A stretch of DNA of 64,000 nucleotides from assembly GCA_900074885.1 (NCBI GenBank), contig FJUW01000017.1, forward strand, positions 69,933 through 133,932. Direction: 5' to 3'. The position numbers and the translations under genes were made by a program. The notes under the pieces are model-generated. The model did not search any database. It saw nothing but the letters and a program-made list of their open reading frames with translations, and was not told the DNA's origin. Shown piece by piece: positions 24,778-36,883 of this stretch (position 1 is the stretch's first letter; every line of letters begins with the position of its first letter). Source of the DNA: Rhynchosporium graminicola. Lineage: Eukaryota > Ascomycota > Leotiomycetes > Helotiales > Ploettnerulaceae.

Positions 24778-27022
24778 CTACAACCTTCCCATTGCCCTCT
24801 CCACCTCCGCCAACACAGCAAGACATTTCTCATCCTCCCATCTCCTACACACAATCTGCAACCCCACTGGAGCATCCACATACCTCTCCCTCCTATACAA
24901 CTCCCAATTGAACTTATCCTTCTCATTCCTTGGCACATAGTCTGTCTCTTCGAGATCTTCATCTTGGGATACGGTAGTCACGGGGAACACAGCAGCTGGA
25001 TATTCGAGGAGATTCCATTGTGAGGTATACTGTATGAATACTGAAATTAGCACTGAGATGAACCAAAATACCCAAAAAAGATTTGAGAGGGTCAAATGAG
25101 AGGGATGATACGCTGTGATAAGAGTTTTTATTGGAGGGGTGGATTTCAAAATGATTAGTGATAGATAGAGGGAGGATTTGTACACACCGACCAGTATTTT
25201 GATTGTCCGAGAGGGGGTGCGGCGCCAGGCCCGACAGGACAGAGGATGGCATCCACGCCGGTGGAGAGCCAGAGGCGGTTGTAGAGGGCGCGGTAAGCGC
25301 CGCGTTTTGTTTTCAGCTGTGCGAGATTGAGGAGTCAGTATTATGCTTAGTTATGTGGCAAGAACAAAACGAAGATGAGGGAGTGTGAAAGATTGAAGGG
25401 AAAGAAAGGATGGCATACATCTTGGATATCTTCTACTGTTCTATACTTCACATTCTCATTCCCCTTAACCTAACAAGACGTCAGTATGATGGATGCACAA
25501 GGTTCCAGGGTTAGGACTAGGATCAGAGCAAACAAAGCTTTCTTGGTCTAAGATCACGGAGACATCACATGCGGAAAGGAAAATACGTACTAGCCACTCC
25601 GTCAACGGCAACATACTTTCCCCACCCTTCTCAATCAGAGCCTCTAATTGTCGCCCGCCATCTTCATAGTACAGTGCCTGTGTAAGGTCCCAGCACTCAT
25701 CGTGATCTTGGGGCACCCAATCGACAATTTCCATGCATGCGGCTTCGAGCTTGTCTTTCACTTCCCTCAAGGCACGCGTGATGGGTGGATGCGGTCTCAC
25801 GATACCGTCATCCCAGAGGATGGCGATTTTAAGTTTTGGTGGGAGTGTTACAGAGCGCCATGGGATTGGGACGAGGTAGTCGTCTTTTATCCAAGGTGAG
25901 TAACTGAGGTAAGTGGTCATGAAGAGTTCGAGACCGGCGCGGGAGGTTGAGAGCGGTCCTTCGGTGGGCATAATTCTGGATGCGTTGGTTAGTAGTGAGA
26001 TTGAGGATGGTTAGATGATATGGAATTATCTTAGTACCCTTCTTGACCGTTGACGACGGCGTGAGAGCCTTGCCTTCCCATTCGGCCTGGTGTGGGTTTA
26101 AATCCATAGACGCCAGTATTGGCTGCTGGACAGCGGATAGATCCACCGATATCACCTCCAATGCCCTGAACACCCAAAGATAAGCAGGTTTCTTTCTTAT
26201 AACCATGAAAGAACGCCATGAAATAACCCAACGAGATTCAGCAACACGAGCTAAGCGACACTCACTAAAACACTCCCCCGACAAGCAACCAACGCACTCT
26301 CACCACCCGAACTCCCACCCGAAGTCAAAGTCGTATTCCACGGATTGACCGTAACCCCATAAATGTTCGTACTAGTCTCTAGATGCATGATTGCCTGCGG
26401 CTGTGTAGTTCTAGCATAGAAAACACATCCCGCTTCATAAAACACATCGTTGACGGAACAGTGACCTTTACGAGGTTCGGCGATCCATGCTACATAACCC
26501 CCGTTGGTATCTTCGTCAGCCATGCCGTGGTGTTCCTTTACCGACATCGGAAGACCATGAAGAGGGCCTAGAGGACAATCTAGTGTGTCAAGATATTTTG
26601 CTCGGGCGATTGCTTTGGCGGGTAGGAGGGTGGTGACACAGTTTGTCTATTCAATATGTTACTCTTACACTCTAACAATGAAATTGATTTCTCGTGACTA
26701 GGTACACAAGAAGCGAGATCCCACAGAGCCTCCTGAATGAGATGATAAGGAATAAACAGACCAATTTCTGAGCCAGCGCCGCCCGTCTCAAAAACGCCCT
26801 CGTGACCGTTTCACAAGAATATACTTTTCCTCCAATAATTTCCAGTAAGCCAGGAACATCGTAAGAAGTAATCTTAATCTCTTCTTCAGTGAGATTTTCC
26901 TTGAAAAGGGACATCACATTTTTGGGAAGTGGATCTGGCAGAGCGGCAAGAGGAGGCGTGACTTCGTTTATGGAGTCGTCACGCACTTTGCGTGCTTGGG
27001 CTATGAGAGATGCTGTGTCCAT
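24778..27022 (-). CDS. Amidase signature family hydrolase (acetamidase-like)
   Basis: Hydrolyses carboxamides to acid and ammonia; the Ser-cisSer-Lys triad family. MDTASLIAQARKVRDDS starts at 27022. Motifs in order: PMSVKEHHG (catalytic Lys), TSGGSSGGESALV (amidase signature, cis-Ser), GGDIGGSIRCPAANTG (nucleophile Ser), YGFKPTPGRMG. A conserved C-terminal end, LLEYPAAVFPVTTV then DAPVGLQIVCRRW, ends at MGRL. About seven exons. Small exons include one reading NENVKYRTVEDIQD and one reading YNRLWLSTGVDAILCPVGPG. All family blocks are present in order, so the gene looks functional. Substrate is not deducible. Confidence 0.92.
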
Positions 27023-30000
27023 GGTGGATGGTGCAATGGGATGACGAGGCTCTGCTGTAGTTGAGCTTGAATGTGAAAGGCTATTATGTTGTGTGGTTGT
27101 GTAGCACGAGCGGGAAGGAGGGATGCAAGTGGTGAGTTTGAGGGGATGGGATTAGAGGCTCACTAGCAGCTTAGCGAGCTCGAAAGTGGGACCGACTCCG
27201 GAGGTTGGATTCTGTATGATTAATTAGATTGCGATAATCAGAAAAGATATGATGATGGTGTAAGATATCCGCATCAGGCCCCATTTCATTACGGAGGTTA
27301 GCATTTAAGCCCGGCTTTTGTTCCACCAAGATGTAGAACAGCACAACAGCGTCCGATAAGCCCCATCCTTGAGATGGGGCGGCTACAACCGGCATTCAGG
27401 AAACACCATTGTCTGAAAGAGATTACTAACTCTTTAATATGCTAGATTAAGTTGTCATCGTTTTCATTGCAACTTATAAGAGTCTGTGTTTGTGAAATTG
27501 AGCATACATTTCACGAAGCGTTCGAAACCCCGAAGAATCTCGCTTAGCTCTCTGTTGATGTGGTCTCCTAGACAACATGGACTAAAATTATGACAGAAGT
27601 CCTTTGTATATCAGCTGGGACTTGTAAGATATGAGAATATAGAGGTTCAAGTGTGTCAGTTCTTACGGTAAAAATCTCTTTAACGCGCAAGTTTTGAAAC
27701 TGAAAAGGGTTTCTGGTGACGAAGAGACAACTCGCAAGACTTCCTCACGTTTGGACAAATCATACTCCGAACAGTTTCATACCTTGTTCGAGAATGGGCC
27801 CGGAAATACTCGTGTCAGAATGTCTACTCACATATCAAGGAAAGCTAGACTTCGAAAAACGATGACGAGGGTCCTCTGTACGAGCTCAAGAAGTATTCTG
27901 ACTTATCATCTCTTCCCTCTTGGTTTCGGCATCGGAACTGCTCTAATACTATTCAAACTCTTTTATCTTGCATACGACAAAACTGCAGTGTAAGTCAGAA
28001 AATCGCATTTGTAATCCTGCGGAGTATACGATATGTCATGTTGCAGAACACTTGCTATGTTGGCGAGTTTATAAGACGTGGCTTCAATGCATCTTTCCGA
28101 GCGGTTCACTCCAGCAGCCCAGTATGGGGGTTCGAATGTATCACAAGCTTTGATAGGATTACCGACGATTGAACTCCCAAATATTTCCGTTCTCTCCATT
28201 TTTGCCTCTATGGTATCATAACACATCATCGTGCATCTATTGCATACATAAACATCCATCCCACTTTCGAAATCACAGATGTCAAAAAGTACCGGACTCA
28301 CAATCCAATTCCTCATGTAGTGGTCCTGGCCTGATATGTACCCCGCTATCGTCGCGAACGTTAATTGATTGGGCTTCGCTCCGTTCAGCGACCCCCTCGA
28401 TCTGCTGCAGTACTAACAATCCACCAAATCCACGTATTGAGACTTTTAACTTTTTGCAATTTCAATAGCCTCTTGCCTCGTCGGAAGGTACGTACTCTTC
28501 GCTGCGGAACCCTCCAATACTACGGATTTTCTCTCCTGCTCATAACTCCAAGCTCCACTTATTCACATATCGCAAGACTTGACTAAAATGACGGACATAT
28601 CCGCGATACGCGATGCTAGCCGAGGCAGATAATAAGACATGAATGAACATGAGCTTGACTAGACTCGACTAGAATTGTGGGATTTCAAACCTACTTCGTA
28701 GCACTTTCTTTATCTTTTATGGATCACAAGACCTTGATCTTTATCTTCCGAATCGAACTTTATCTATGGGCTCAGAATATACAGTACATACTCCATAGAA
28801 AATTTGGCGGTCGTGTTTCACTGGCGGCGAATATGTCAAGGGACCCTCATCCTTTGCTTCCATCGGTCCTATTTTTAGACCGTGTTCCTCTCCTCTCTTC
28901 TGTTCTCACTCTCGCATCATTCTATGAATTTAAAGTTTCCACCACGGTTTCGAATCTTGCACCTCGCTCCAACATATTGCCAATAGACTATAGTATAGTT
29001 ATTCTGCGAAAGTACATCTACACCTACAGCCTCTGCAACCAACCCCACATTCCTAGACCGACCCCTCCTCATACCTTCAACGTCTACTAAGTACCGCATC
29101 CACCAAACCAACCTGATCTACGCCTCCGCCTACAGCCGCCAAATTTCGCACAGGACAATACTGTACTGTATTGTATCATAAGAACCTTGTGGACCCCTGG
29201 CGCACTCACACTGACCCTGACCCTGACCCTGACGCCCTCAGTCCGCAGTCACCCAATTTCAAGCAACCCCGCGATTGCCAAACCAACCAGGACATGCGTT
29301 GCTCGGGAGTGCAGTATTATAGTACATACAGCCAACATAAACCCAGTCTCAGCCAGTTCCCTCTTCTCACGTAGGTATGTACAAGTACTTGATATGAGCA
29401 AGTATCCTGATGTCCAATCCTTGCATCCATCCACATATCTCAGTCAGTATCTCACACAGCTCACCCACAAGCTCAGCAAGCCCATGCATGCAACCCCCCA
29501 CACTGCTCCTGCACCACGCAGAGTATCTATCTATCTATCTGGGTAGGCTAGGCGTACCGTACCAGCAACCCCGACCCTGAATGGGCTTGCTTATTATACC
29601 TTGTCAAGACTGCATCGTATCGTGAGAAGCAGCATCATCGTGCTCACCTGCTTTTATTCGTTCATCATTCAGCAAAGAATAAGAAGCTGTGGCAGTCCTC
29701 CATTTTCTCAATTATTGTAACATCTTCGCACTTACGGTAGCAGACGACAATCCCAACGACTTCTAGCCCACCAACCGGACTAAATCGAGTTGATCTGGTA
29801 TCCAACGGGATTATCCCTTGCAGATTCTCTCCAAATAAGCCGAGTTGAGACAGACTTGTATTACTTGTCTTGCCTATGCGCGGGCAAGAGAAATAATCTG
29901 GCAGAAACCAGCGAGATTCTCCTCACCTGCCCTACCTTCCTATGTCAAATCCAACATTGTATTCAGAAGGAAGAAAATCGATCAGCTGAAAGGAAGGTTT

Positions 30001-30409
30001 CAGACGCCTCATCATACCAACTCTATCTCCGCACCCTCACGACCCCATTTCACCTCCAGTCTCTACCTCACCTTACACCACTGTGTTCTTAAGATCCGAT
30101 TAACCCCCCCCGCCGATGAGTCTGCAGATTCGGTAATACCCGGCCGCCACTACCAGTAATTCTCACGCCTTTTCGGGACGATCACACGATCTACTCACCC
30201 ACGACCAATTCATCTTTTGAGCTACACATTTTCGTTAGTAGTCAAACACACGTTCATTTAGGACGCACATAGTCGATTTGGATACAGTTGGCTGCAAGAA
30301 AAAACACCCTCTGCTTTGGTTGAAGACTGCATATCAACCTTGTTGAATCTGATCTGAGACCTTGAGCTAGTTGGCAGGCAAGCCGAGTCGAAGATAGAAA
30401 TATTTCAAT
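27023..30409. other. 3.4-kb intergenic region, gene-free as far as seen
   Basis: Upstream of both the amidase (-) and the ACT-domain gene (+). Contains a short TGACCC-type hexamer tandem near 29205-29231 and a (CTAT)n run at 29526-29540. Small reading frames (for example 27694-27993) show no recognisable domain. Confidence 0.4.
29205..29231. repeat. (CTGACC)n hexanucleotide repeat
   Basis: Four to five imperfect tandem CTGACC units. Differs from the fungal telomere unit (CCCTAA). Confidence 0.85.
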
Positions 30410-32155
30410 ATGAATGCTCAAATATCCTTCATTGTAAGCTTCACCGTTTTCTGCAATCTAATATCTGTCTCGGTTCAACTATCTTAGTGTTACCCAAAAG
30501 TTTCTTTGGAGGTCCATCTAGCTACTTATTTCTATTTGGGTCTCAGTCTTTATAGTCCTACACACCTCCTTTACTCGTTTTTGTAATGAGATCAACTGGA
30601 ACAGACGAGCAAAATATGGAAGAAGAGCGTGAATCTACTCATTCACCAGCAATGTCTCCATACATATACAGCTCTCCGTGCTCTACTTCCCGCCATCGAG
30701 ACTCCCAAGCTTGCCAAACTCCCCATGTCATTTCACATATGTGTAAAACCAATTCTCGTACCCACCACTGACCTCAATACCTCACAGGAAGGTCAATTCA
30801 GTCTCATTCATATCCCTCTGCACCTCTATCCACTTCTCGTCCAAGCAATCCTACAGACCCTCCTCCCACACAGCATTGCGGCCTCACCATCAGGCTCCAC
30901 AAAAACACAAAGCCCACCACCAACCCACCACTTCCTCAACATCTCCATCACGCCCCTCGAATGTAGCATAGTCTGCCACGTCTCCTTCGCCCAGTCCATC
31001 TTCCCTTCCCTCCTCTCCCTCCTTCCCCCCTCCCAATCCTCACAATGCGTCATCTCGAAAGATACCTACAATGTCTTCTCTGTCAACAGTTCCGGCATGG
31101 AAGCTGGACAGCGAGTTTTGGACCTCACAGCTCCTCTCGCTATGGCCGCCATCCCAATTTTCTTCATCACGACCTATTATACAGACTTTATCCTCGTGCC
31201 TTGTAAGGACCGGCAGACTGTTGGAGCGGCGTTATTAGATAGAGGGTTTGAGTTTTCCGAGGACGTGAGTGCATATGTCGTGCAAACACCAAGCCTTGGA
31301 CAAAATCGGAATCATAACGGCAATCAAACTCATTCTCGAGGGAGTTCTAGTATCGGTTCTGGTCTTGGAAATGCGAGAGAGGCCGGGACGCCACCAGGTA
31401 CACCACCACCAAGCAATGTCGCCGAACTCCAAACACGAACCTTCAAACAATTACGCAAACGAAATGTCGTGCCCTTCATAGAGCCGGGTTTGCATCTCGT
31501 ACAATGCTCCGGGAAGGAGATTCTGCGAGATGACGATCCATATCCCTCGCCAACAGCATATCAAGATTCTTCTTTGGACGACTATTCAACTTCACCTGCA
31601 ACTTCATTCTCAAATTCATACACAACCCCGAACGGCAATGGTCACAGCAATCACAACGGCACCGGAAACGAAAATGGTCATTCCTCAGATCTCAACGGCG
31701 GGAATCCACCACGAACCGTCCCCACCCTCGACACCAAATTCTACCTCTCCCTCGTCTCCGCGCTCCTGACATCCCCACCACCTCGCTTCCTGTCCCTAAC
31801 ACTAGCCCAAGACGACGCACCCTCCCTCTTAATCGACAAAACGCAGCTCTGGCTTTTCGGAACCAGTATCGCGGGCGATATAGATTCTATTCTCATCCCT
31901 ATATTTCTGGATCTGGGGGGCTTACCGGCGGAGAGTACGGGGATCGTGTGCGGTGTAGCGGGAGCTATTTGTGAGGTGGGGAGAAACGGAGGAGGAGGAG
32001 GAGGAGGAGGAGGAGGAGGAGAGGCTAGAGAGGGAGAGGAAGCCGAGTTGAGTTATTTGAGTACGGCTAGGGCGGGAGCGGTTATCCTGAGTCAGGAGGG
32101 GAGTGTACGTGCTTTGGAAGCATTAGGACCATTATTAGAGATGGTTGACTCGTAA
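30410..32155 (+). CDS. ACT-domain protein, GATS/CASTOR-like (463 aa, 2 exons)
   Basis: Fungal member of the GATS-like ACT-domain family; the animal CASTOR proteins sense arginine for mTORC1, and the fungal role is not established. Exon 1 is tiny: MNAQISFI (30410-30433). A 354-nt intron (30434-30787, GTAAGC...CTCACAG) joins it in phase to EGQFSLIHIPLHLYP. ACT-like segments: YNVFSVNSSGMEAGQRVLDL, IPIFFITTYYTDFILVP, DRGFEFSEDVSAYVV, LWLFGTSIAGDIDSILIPI. A Ser/Asn-rich linker carrying GNGHSNHNGTGNENG separates the halves, and a poly-Gly run (from a GGA repeat at about 31990-32021) lies near the C-terminus. An ATG at 30629 inside the intron gives a longer-looking decoy start. Confidence 0.85.
31990..32021 (+). 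repeat. (GGA)n repeat encoding poly-Gly
   Basis: About ten GGA units inside the ACT-domain gene, giving a glycine run of probably variable length in a loop. Confidence 0.9.
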
Positions 32156-34497
32156 ATGAGCCTCGCCATCGTATGATCTCACTCGCTATTGGGTCATCAA
32201 GGTAGTGAGCAATCTTTCGTCTGTTCTCCAAAAAAAATTGGGGCAACTACGGACACGGAAGAGAGAGATAGAGAGGGAGATCTTGGTTCCTGGTCTACGG
32301 GTATAGAAGAGCTTTGATGCAGTTCTCACGCCTGAGATATGCGTGGCTTGATTTTGGAGAAGAGCAAGTTCGGAGGGCATCACCAGAGCGGCTGGCTGGC
32401 GTGCTGGCATGCTTGAGGGATGTATGCGAGATAAACAAAAAGCGCGATGATGGAGCAAGCCCATCCATGTATGTATGTACGGAGAAACAGCACAACATAT
32501 ATCCATCCGATCTTGGACCAGATCATCAGACGAGGAAAGCACACCTCGCTTGGACAACAAAAAGACATGACTCCGTACCCTTGGCTTGGGCAACATTTCG
32601 CGCGAAGATGATGGGATTCATTCAATGGGGGGGGGGTAATTAATTAACAACCAAAGTTGCATGGCGGGAGGTTGCTTTTGACTTCTGCATCCCGGATGCG
32701 ATCGGACATGAGGGATCGATCGATCGTTCTGAAAATCTGCCAATCTCTATCACGGAGAGATGGAGATACAGTATCATTATGAAAGTTTTCGGTTCGAAAA
32801 AAGTAGCATATGGTCAAGATGAATGTTCCATCACACAAAATGATCAAGGCGGTAGATGATGAATGACAAAGTGATTTATCTACCTATCTATCCATCTCCC
32901 TCCCTCCCTACCTACCTACCTCGCTACAAAACCCATCTTTCGACCCCCCCCAGAAACAGTTCGTCCCCCATGTTGACTCACCAGACAGAGTCCAGCGCCA
33001 TCGAAGAATGAAATGATCGCAAAACCCAGAGACGTCTAGATCTCTAGTGAAGCATAGATACGTGCATACATAACCAATCACACCGCCGAAAACTCCCTTC
33101 CCTCCCTCCTTCCTGCCTCCCTTCATCCCTTACCAGCCGCTCTTCCTCCTCCATCCCAACATTCAAGCCTGGCCAAGACGAGCCCCCCGAACAAAATTTC
33201 AGACCAGAGGGCCAAGCAAGTACTCGACTGAACCGGTAGGTGGGAAGGACTAGAGTAGGATGAATAACATATCTCTTTCCTAGAGAAATTGCCACCTGGC
33301 TAGCCATACGAATACGAACCACCGACCCTACGTACGCACTCACTCACTCATAGCCCGTCCTCCCTACCCGTCAATCATGCTACCCCATCCAACGCCATCA
33401 AGGCACGTGACGCAGTCTACCATCGCGTGACTTGATGGGGATTCAAGCTCTGAATCCCCATCCTCCCATCCTCCCCTCTCCCCCCCCCTTCCTCCTCCCC
33501 TCTCCTCTCCCTTCCTTCCCTCCTTCCTCCCTACCACANCCACCTCAACCCAAACCCCCAAATCCAAACCCCCAAAATCCCGTATCTATCTATATCCTCA
33601 ATCCACTATCAACCCATCATCTCTCATTCAGTACCATCCAAAACCCAAAAACAACAACAACAACAAAAACAACAACGACAACAACAAACACAAGAATTAG
33701 ATTTTTTCCTTCCAACATACAGCGACAGCAGCTGTCATCACGTGATCTATAGAACCAAAACTTTGTCACGAGAAGCGGGAAGAGAGGTAAGGCAATTTCG
33801 CGCACTGTGCCGCCACCCCCCCAACGAAGTAAGAAGACGAAGAAGAAACGCTTGATAGTACCAGAACAAGACCGGAACTTTCGCGGTACGGTATACGAGG
33901 AAAGTTGATAGACAATCGCCTGGTGTTTCATGATTGCGACCGGTAGTCGCCAAGTGTGATTGTAGATTTCAGACTGTCACTCTACTCGATGAATCTGTGA
34001 TTACTCCCGCCAAATGTTGATCCCCACGACCGGTAATCACCGAGTATGATTGTAGATTTCAGACTGTCACTCTACTCGATGAATCTGTGATTACTCCCGC
34101 CAAATGTTGATCCCCACGACCGGTAATCACCGAGTATGATTGTAGATTTCAGACTGTCACTCTACTCGATGAATCTGTGATTACTCCCGCCAAATGTTGA
34201 TCCCACACTCGAACTAGGCAAGAGAGTCTACAAGTATTTCATGAAAAGCAATGTCATTAATGCTACCTAAAAGCACGCACGCAAAGTCTTATTTGACCGA
34301 GCCAAGGAAAGTGCACGCTTTTGCACTCGATATCTTTACAGAAAGGCAAGGGTAGGGGCCCGAGCAACGAAACGGAAGAAGACCTTTCTCATCCCTCTCT
34401 CATGAAAACCCTCCATTATTTCCATCCAGTACGAATCCACAGGCACCATATCTGGATTCACATATTATTGGCGTGATGTGATGATTAGTGACGACAT
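32156..34497. other. Intergenic region with low-complexity tracts and one n
   Basis: Between the 3' ends of the ACT-domain gene and the opsin gene. Holds a nine-G run (about 32629-32637), pyrimidine-rich tracts (33470-33530), an ambiguous base at 33539, an (ACA)n run about 33650-33690 and the 90-bp tandem repeat listed separately. No gene is supported. Confidence 0.5.
33937..34206. repeat. Three tandem copies of a 90-bp unit
   Basis: The unit begins near CGACCGGTAATCACCGAG and ends ...CCAAATGTTGATCCCCA. Copies start near 33937, 34027 and 34117. Copies two and three are essentially identical; copy one differs at its left end (GTAGTCGCCAAG). Such near-identity implies recent expansion. It lies about 0.3 kb beyond the opsin stop codon. 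Confidence 0.95.
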
Positions 34498-35512
34498 TTA
34501 CTCGTCGTCATCACCAACTCTCAAGCTACCCTCATTGCTCAAACCGTGAGTCCAGAAACCCTCGATGGAACTGGCGTTCTTGGCGTGTGCGAACAACAAC
34601 CAGAAACCGAAGACAGGCTTGGCAAGGACATCAAGGATGGCGTAAGAGATAATCTCAGCGTCAACGGACCACTTGCGGGCACCATCTCCAATACCCCAGA
34701 CGATTGGGTAAAGAGTCCAGAGGATGAGGGTGAAGCCGGCAATGGAAGTGAAGAGCTTGGCAGTCCCGCTGGACTTGGCGGCAACAGCACGACGACCTGG
34801 GACCACGAGCTGGTAGACGACGACAAGGTATGCAACACATCCCATAGCGTACCATCCCCACTTCTGCCCCTCGGTGCGTCCGAAAGCAGCGAAGAGACCA
34901 GTAAGAACCATGATGACATCAGCAATGATGGTGACGGTAATGTTAGCACCGTTCATGCCGGCGAGGAAAGCAAGATCCAGGAGGAGAAGAGGGGTGGTGA
35001 GAGCCCAATCAACGTAACGAGCCCAGAAGACTTGACGGTAGATGTTCTCAACAGTGTCTGGGGTGTGCTTGTGGGCCTCCTTGACAACAAAGTGGGCGAA
35101 GGAGTTTCCGTCACCGGTGGCCATGGCGAAGTAAGAGAGTGTGGCAAAGGTGGTGATGGTAGCGGTGATGATGTGGAACAGACGCTTTTGCTGTTTGGAT
35201 GTTAGCTTTGCATGGCAGATGGATGGGACATAGTTGACTTACGACTGGAGTTCTCCATGCCATGTAGTAGAAAGCGAGGGTGGAGATGAACATGATGAAG
35301 AAGACAACCTGCGAAGGTTAGCTGAATCTGCGTGCCAGACCGATTGATGGACATACCCAGAGAGTCTTGGTTCCAGTCTCTCCGACCTTCTCGTAGATGG
35401 GAAGATTGGGAACGACGGTTGGTAGGGGTGTTGGGCCCAATGAGTGGGTGGAAGTTGGGAACAGAGGAGTCTTCTTGGCGAAAGCCTCCATGACTGGCGC
35501 AGGATCCATCAT
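34498..35512 (-). CDS. Microbial (type I) rhodopsin, predicted light-driven proton pump (304 aa)
   Basis: Seven-helix retinal protein of fungal plasma membrane. Exons 35357-35512, 35243-35308 and 34498-35190 sum to 305 codons; introns are 48 and 52 nt. Helix C reads FWARYVDWALTTPLLLLDLA, with the bacteriorhodopsin R82, D85 and D96 equivalents all present. Helix F has TLYPIVWGIG. Helix G has ILDVLAKPVFGFWLL, giving the D212 and Schiff-base K216 equivalents. Having Asp at both the acceptor and donor positions fits LR/CarO-type fungal proton pumps and differs from Neurospora NOP-1, which has Glu at the donor site. Start MMDPAPVMEAF at 35512. No break seen. Confidence 0.97.
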
Positions 35513-35890
35513 GATTGCTTGCGGTGGATTTGTGTTGTGTGTGTGTGTGGTGAGCGTTGTTATGATGATGCTTCAATTGAAATTGAATTTGATGCTGTGG
35601 ATGGAAGAGATGTGGTGATGATGGGAGGAATTAGGGATTCGAGGAGGAAGAGAAGAAGACGAGGGGAGGAAGAAGAGAAAGAGGGGAAGCAGAGCTCTCG
35701 CTAGCTTACTTTCGTTACCCTCCCTACCTTGCCTTGCCTTACCTTGCCTGACCTTACCTTACCTTGCTGGTCGTGGTCCTTGCTACCTGCCTTCGCGCCT
35801 AGGCTAGGCTAGCCACCTCCACCTCCACCTTTCCTCTTGAGCACTAGACTGCTTTTAGTCGGAAGCTAAGCAGGCAGAAATGTATTATCT

Positions 35891-35925
35891 ACAGTACGTA
35901 CTGTATGTACTGTATGTACATACAG
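35891..35925. repeat. Two adjacent perfect palindromes
   Basis: ACAGTACGTACTGT at 35891-35904 and CTGTATGTACATACAG at 35910-35925 are each their own reverse complement. They lie about 380 bp upstream of the opsin start. Confidence 0.85.
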
Positions 35926-36141
35926 TCTGTACTGTATGGAGGAGTACTTTGTATAGCACAAACCGGGATATATCCTTCCTTCCCTTCCCAGGGGGCGACA
36001 GGCAATTGATCTCTCCTCGTCCCCACCTCCTCGTCGTCATTGAGGTGAATGAAAGAGCCTCTCTCGACCAATCAACAGCTCGCTAGCTAGCTAAATACTA
36101 GTAGCCGCACAGCATGCAGCCAACCTCGTCCTCGTCCTGGT

Positions 36142-36240
36142 CCTACCTACCTACCTACCTACCTACCTACCACTCACTACCCCAGCCACCAGCAAATCAT
36201 ACGACAAGAATTGCCTCACGTAGGTAGGTAGGTAGGTAGG
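36142..36240. repeat. Facing (CTAC)n and (GTAG)n arrays
   Basis: About seven CTAC units (36142-36170) and five GTAG units (36220-36240) are reverse complements separated by about 50 bp. The DNA or a transcript could fold into a hairpin. Confidence 0.85.
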
Positions 36241-36795
36241 TACGTACTTACTCCTCCGCTCTCTTTGCATTGGCTGTCCAAGTGGCTCAAGTAACCAGGT
36301 TCCGTTAATATGCACAGACAATTCGTGTACGGTACGGTAGGGTACGGACGGAGTACAAGCTACGGACGAGTATTATAAACATGTCACAATCATAGGTAAG
36401 GAGTTGAAATAATGTCTATAGGTACTATGCGACTACGAACTTCTCGATTTTCCGATCATGAAAGAAAGAGGTTACCGAACTCGCTGCTGCTGAGCATGTT
36501 GGTTCATGCTGGTGGGATAAGTAAGTAAAACAACGATAGACGTCATTGCAGACATCAGCTGGGCCGGCTAGCGTGATTTGGAGTGGGGCGGAGCGGGGCT
36601 TCATTCTAATAGAAGCTCCACCTCATCACCTCCCCTCCCCTCGCTCCCTTCCCTTCCCTGCACCTCGAGGGAGCTTGAGCTCGAAGCTCCCATTCGAGGT
36701 CAAAGGCGGGGCCGGCCGGGCCCACTTCAAGCTCAAGCATCGGAAGCAGCTGGCTGACATTGATTGCATCAATCAATGTCAACGTCAACATCGAC

Positions 36796-36883
36796 GTCAA
36801 CATCAACATCAACATCAACATCAACATCAACATCAACATCAACATCAACATCAACATCAACATCAACATCAACATCAACATCA
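36796..36883. repeat. (ATCAAC)n hexanucleotide array
   Basis: About 14 nearly perfect tandem ATCAAC units. Frames across it encode alternating His-Gln or Met-Leu and are not genes. Confidence 0.92.

Noticed and set aside
29205..29231. Interstitial telomere repeat
   Set aside because: The unit is CCCTGA, not CCCTAA/TTAGGG, and only a few copies are present.
33432..33752. Proline-rich frame spanning the n
   Set aside because: C/T-rich low-complexity DNA with an undefined base; no domain.
33937..34206. CRISPR-like array
   Set aside because: The 90-bp units are directly tandem with no unique spacers, and the genome is fungal.
34546..35205. 219-residue + strand frame antisense to the opsin
   Set aside because: Mirror of a strongly conserved opsin exon; its composition (Asp/Gly/Ser-rich) is explained by complementing codons.
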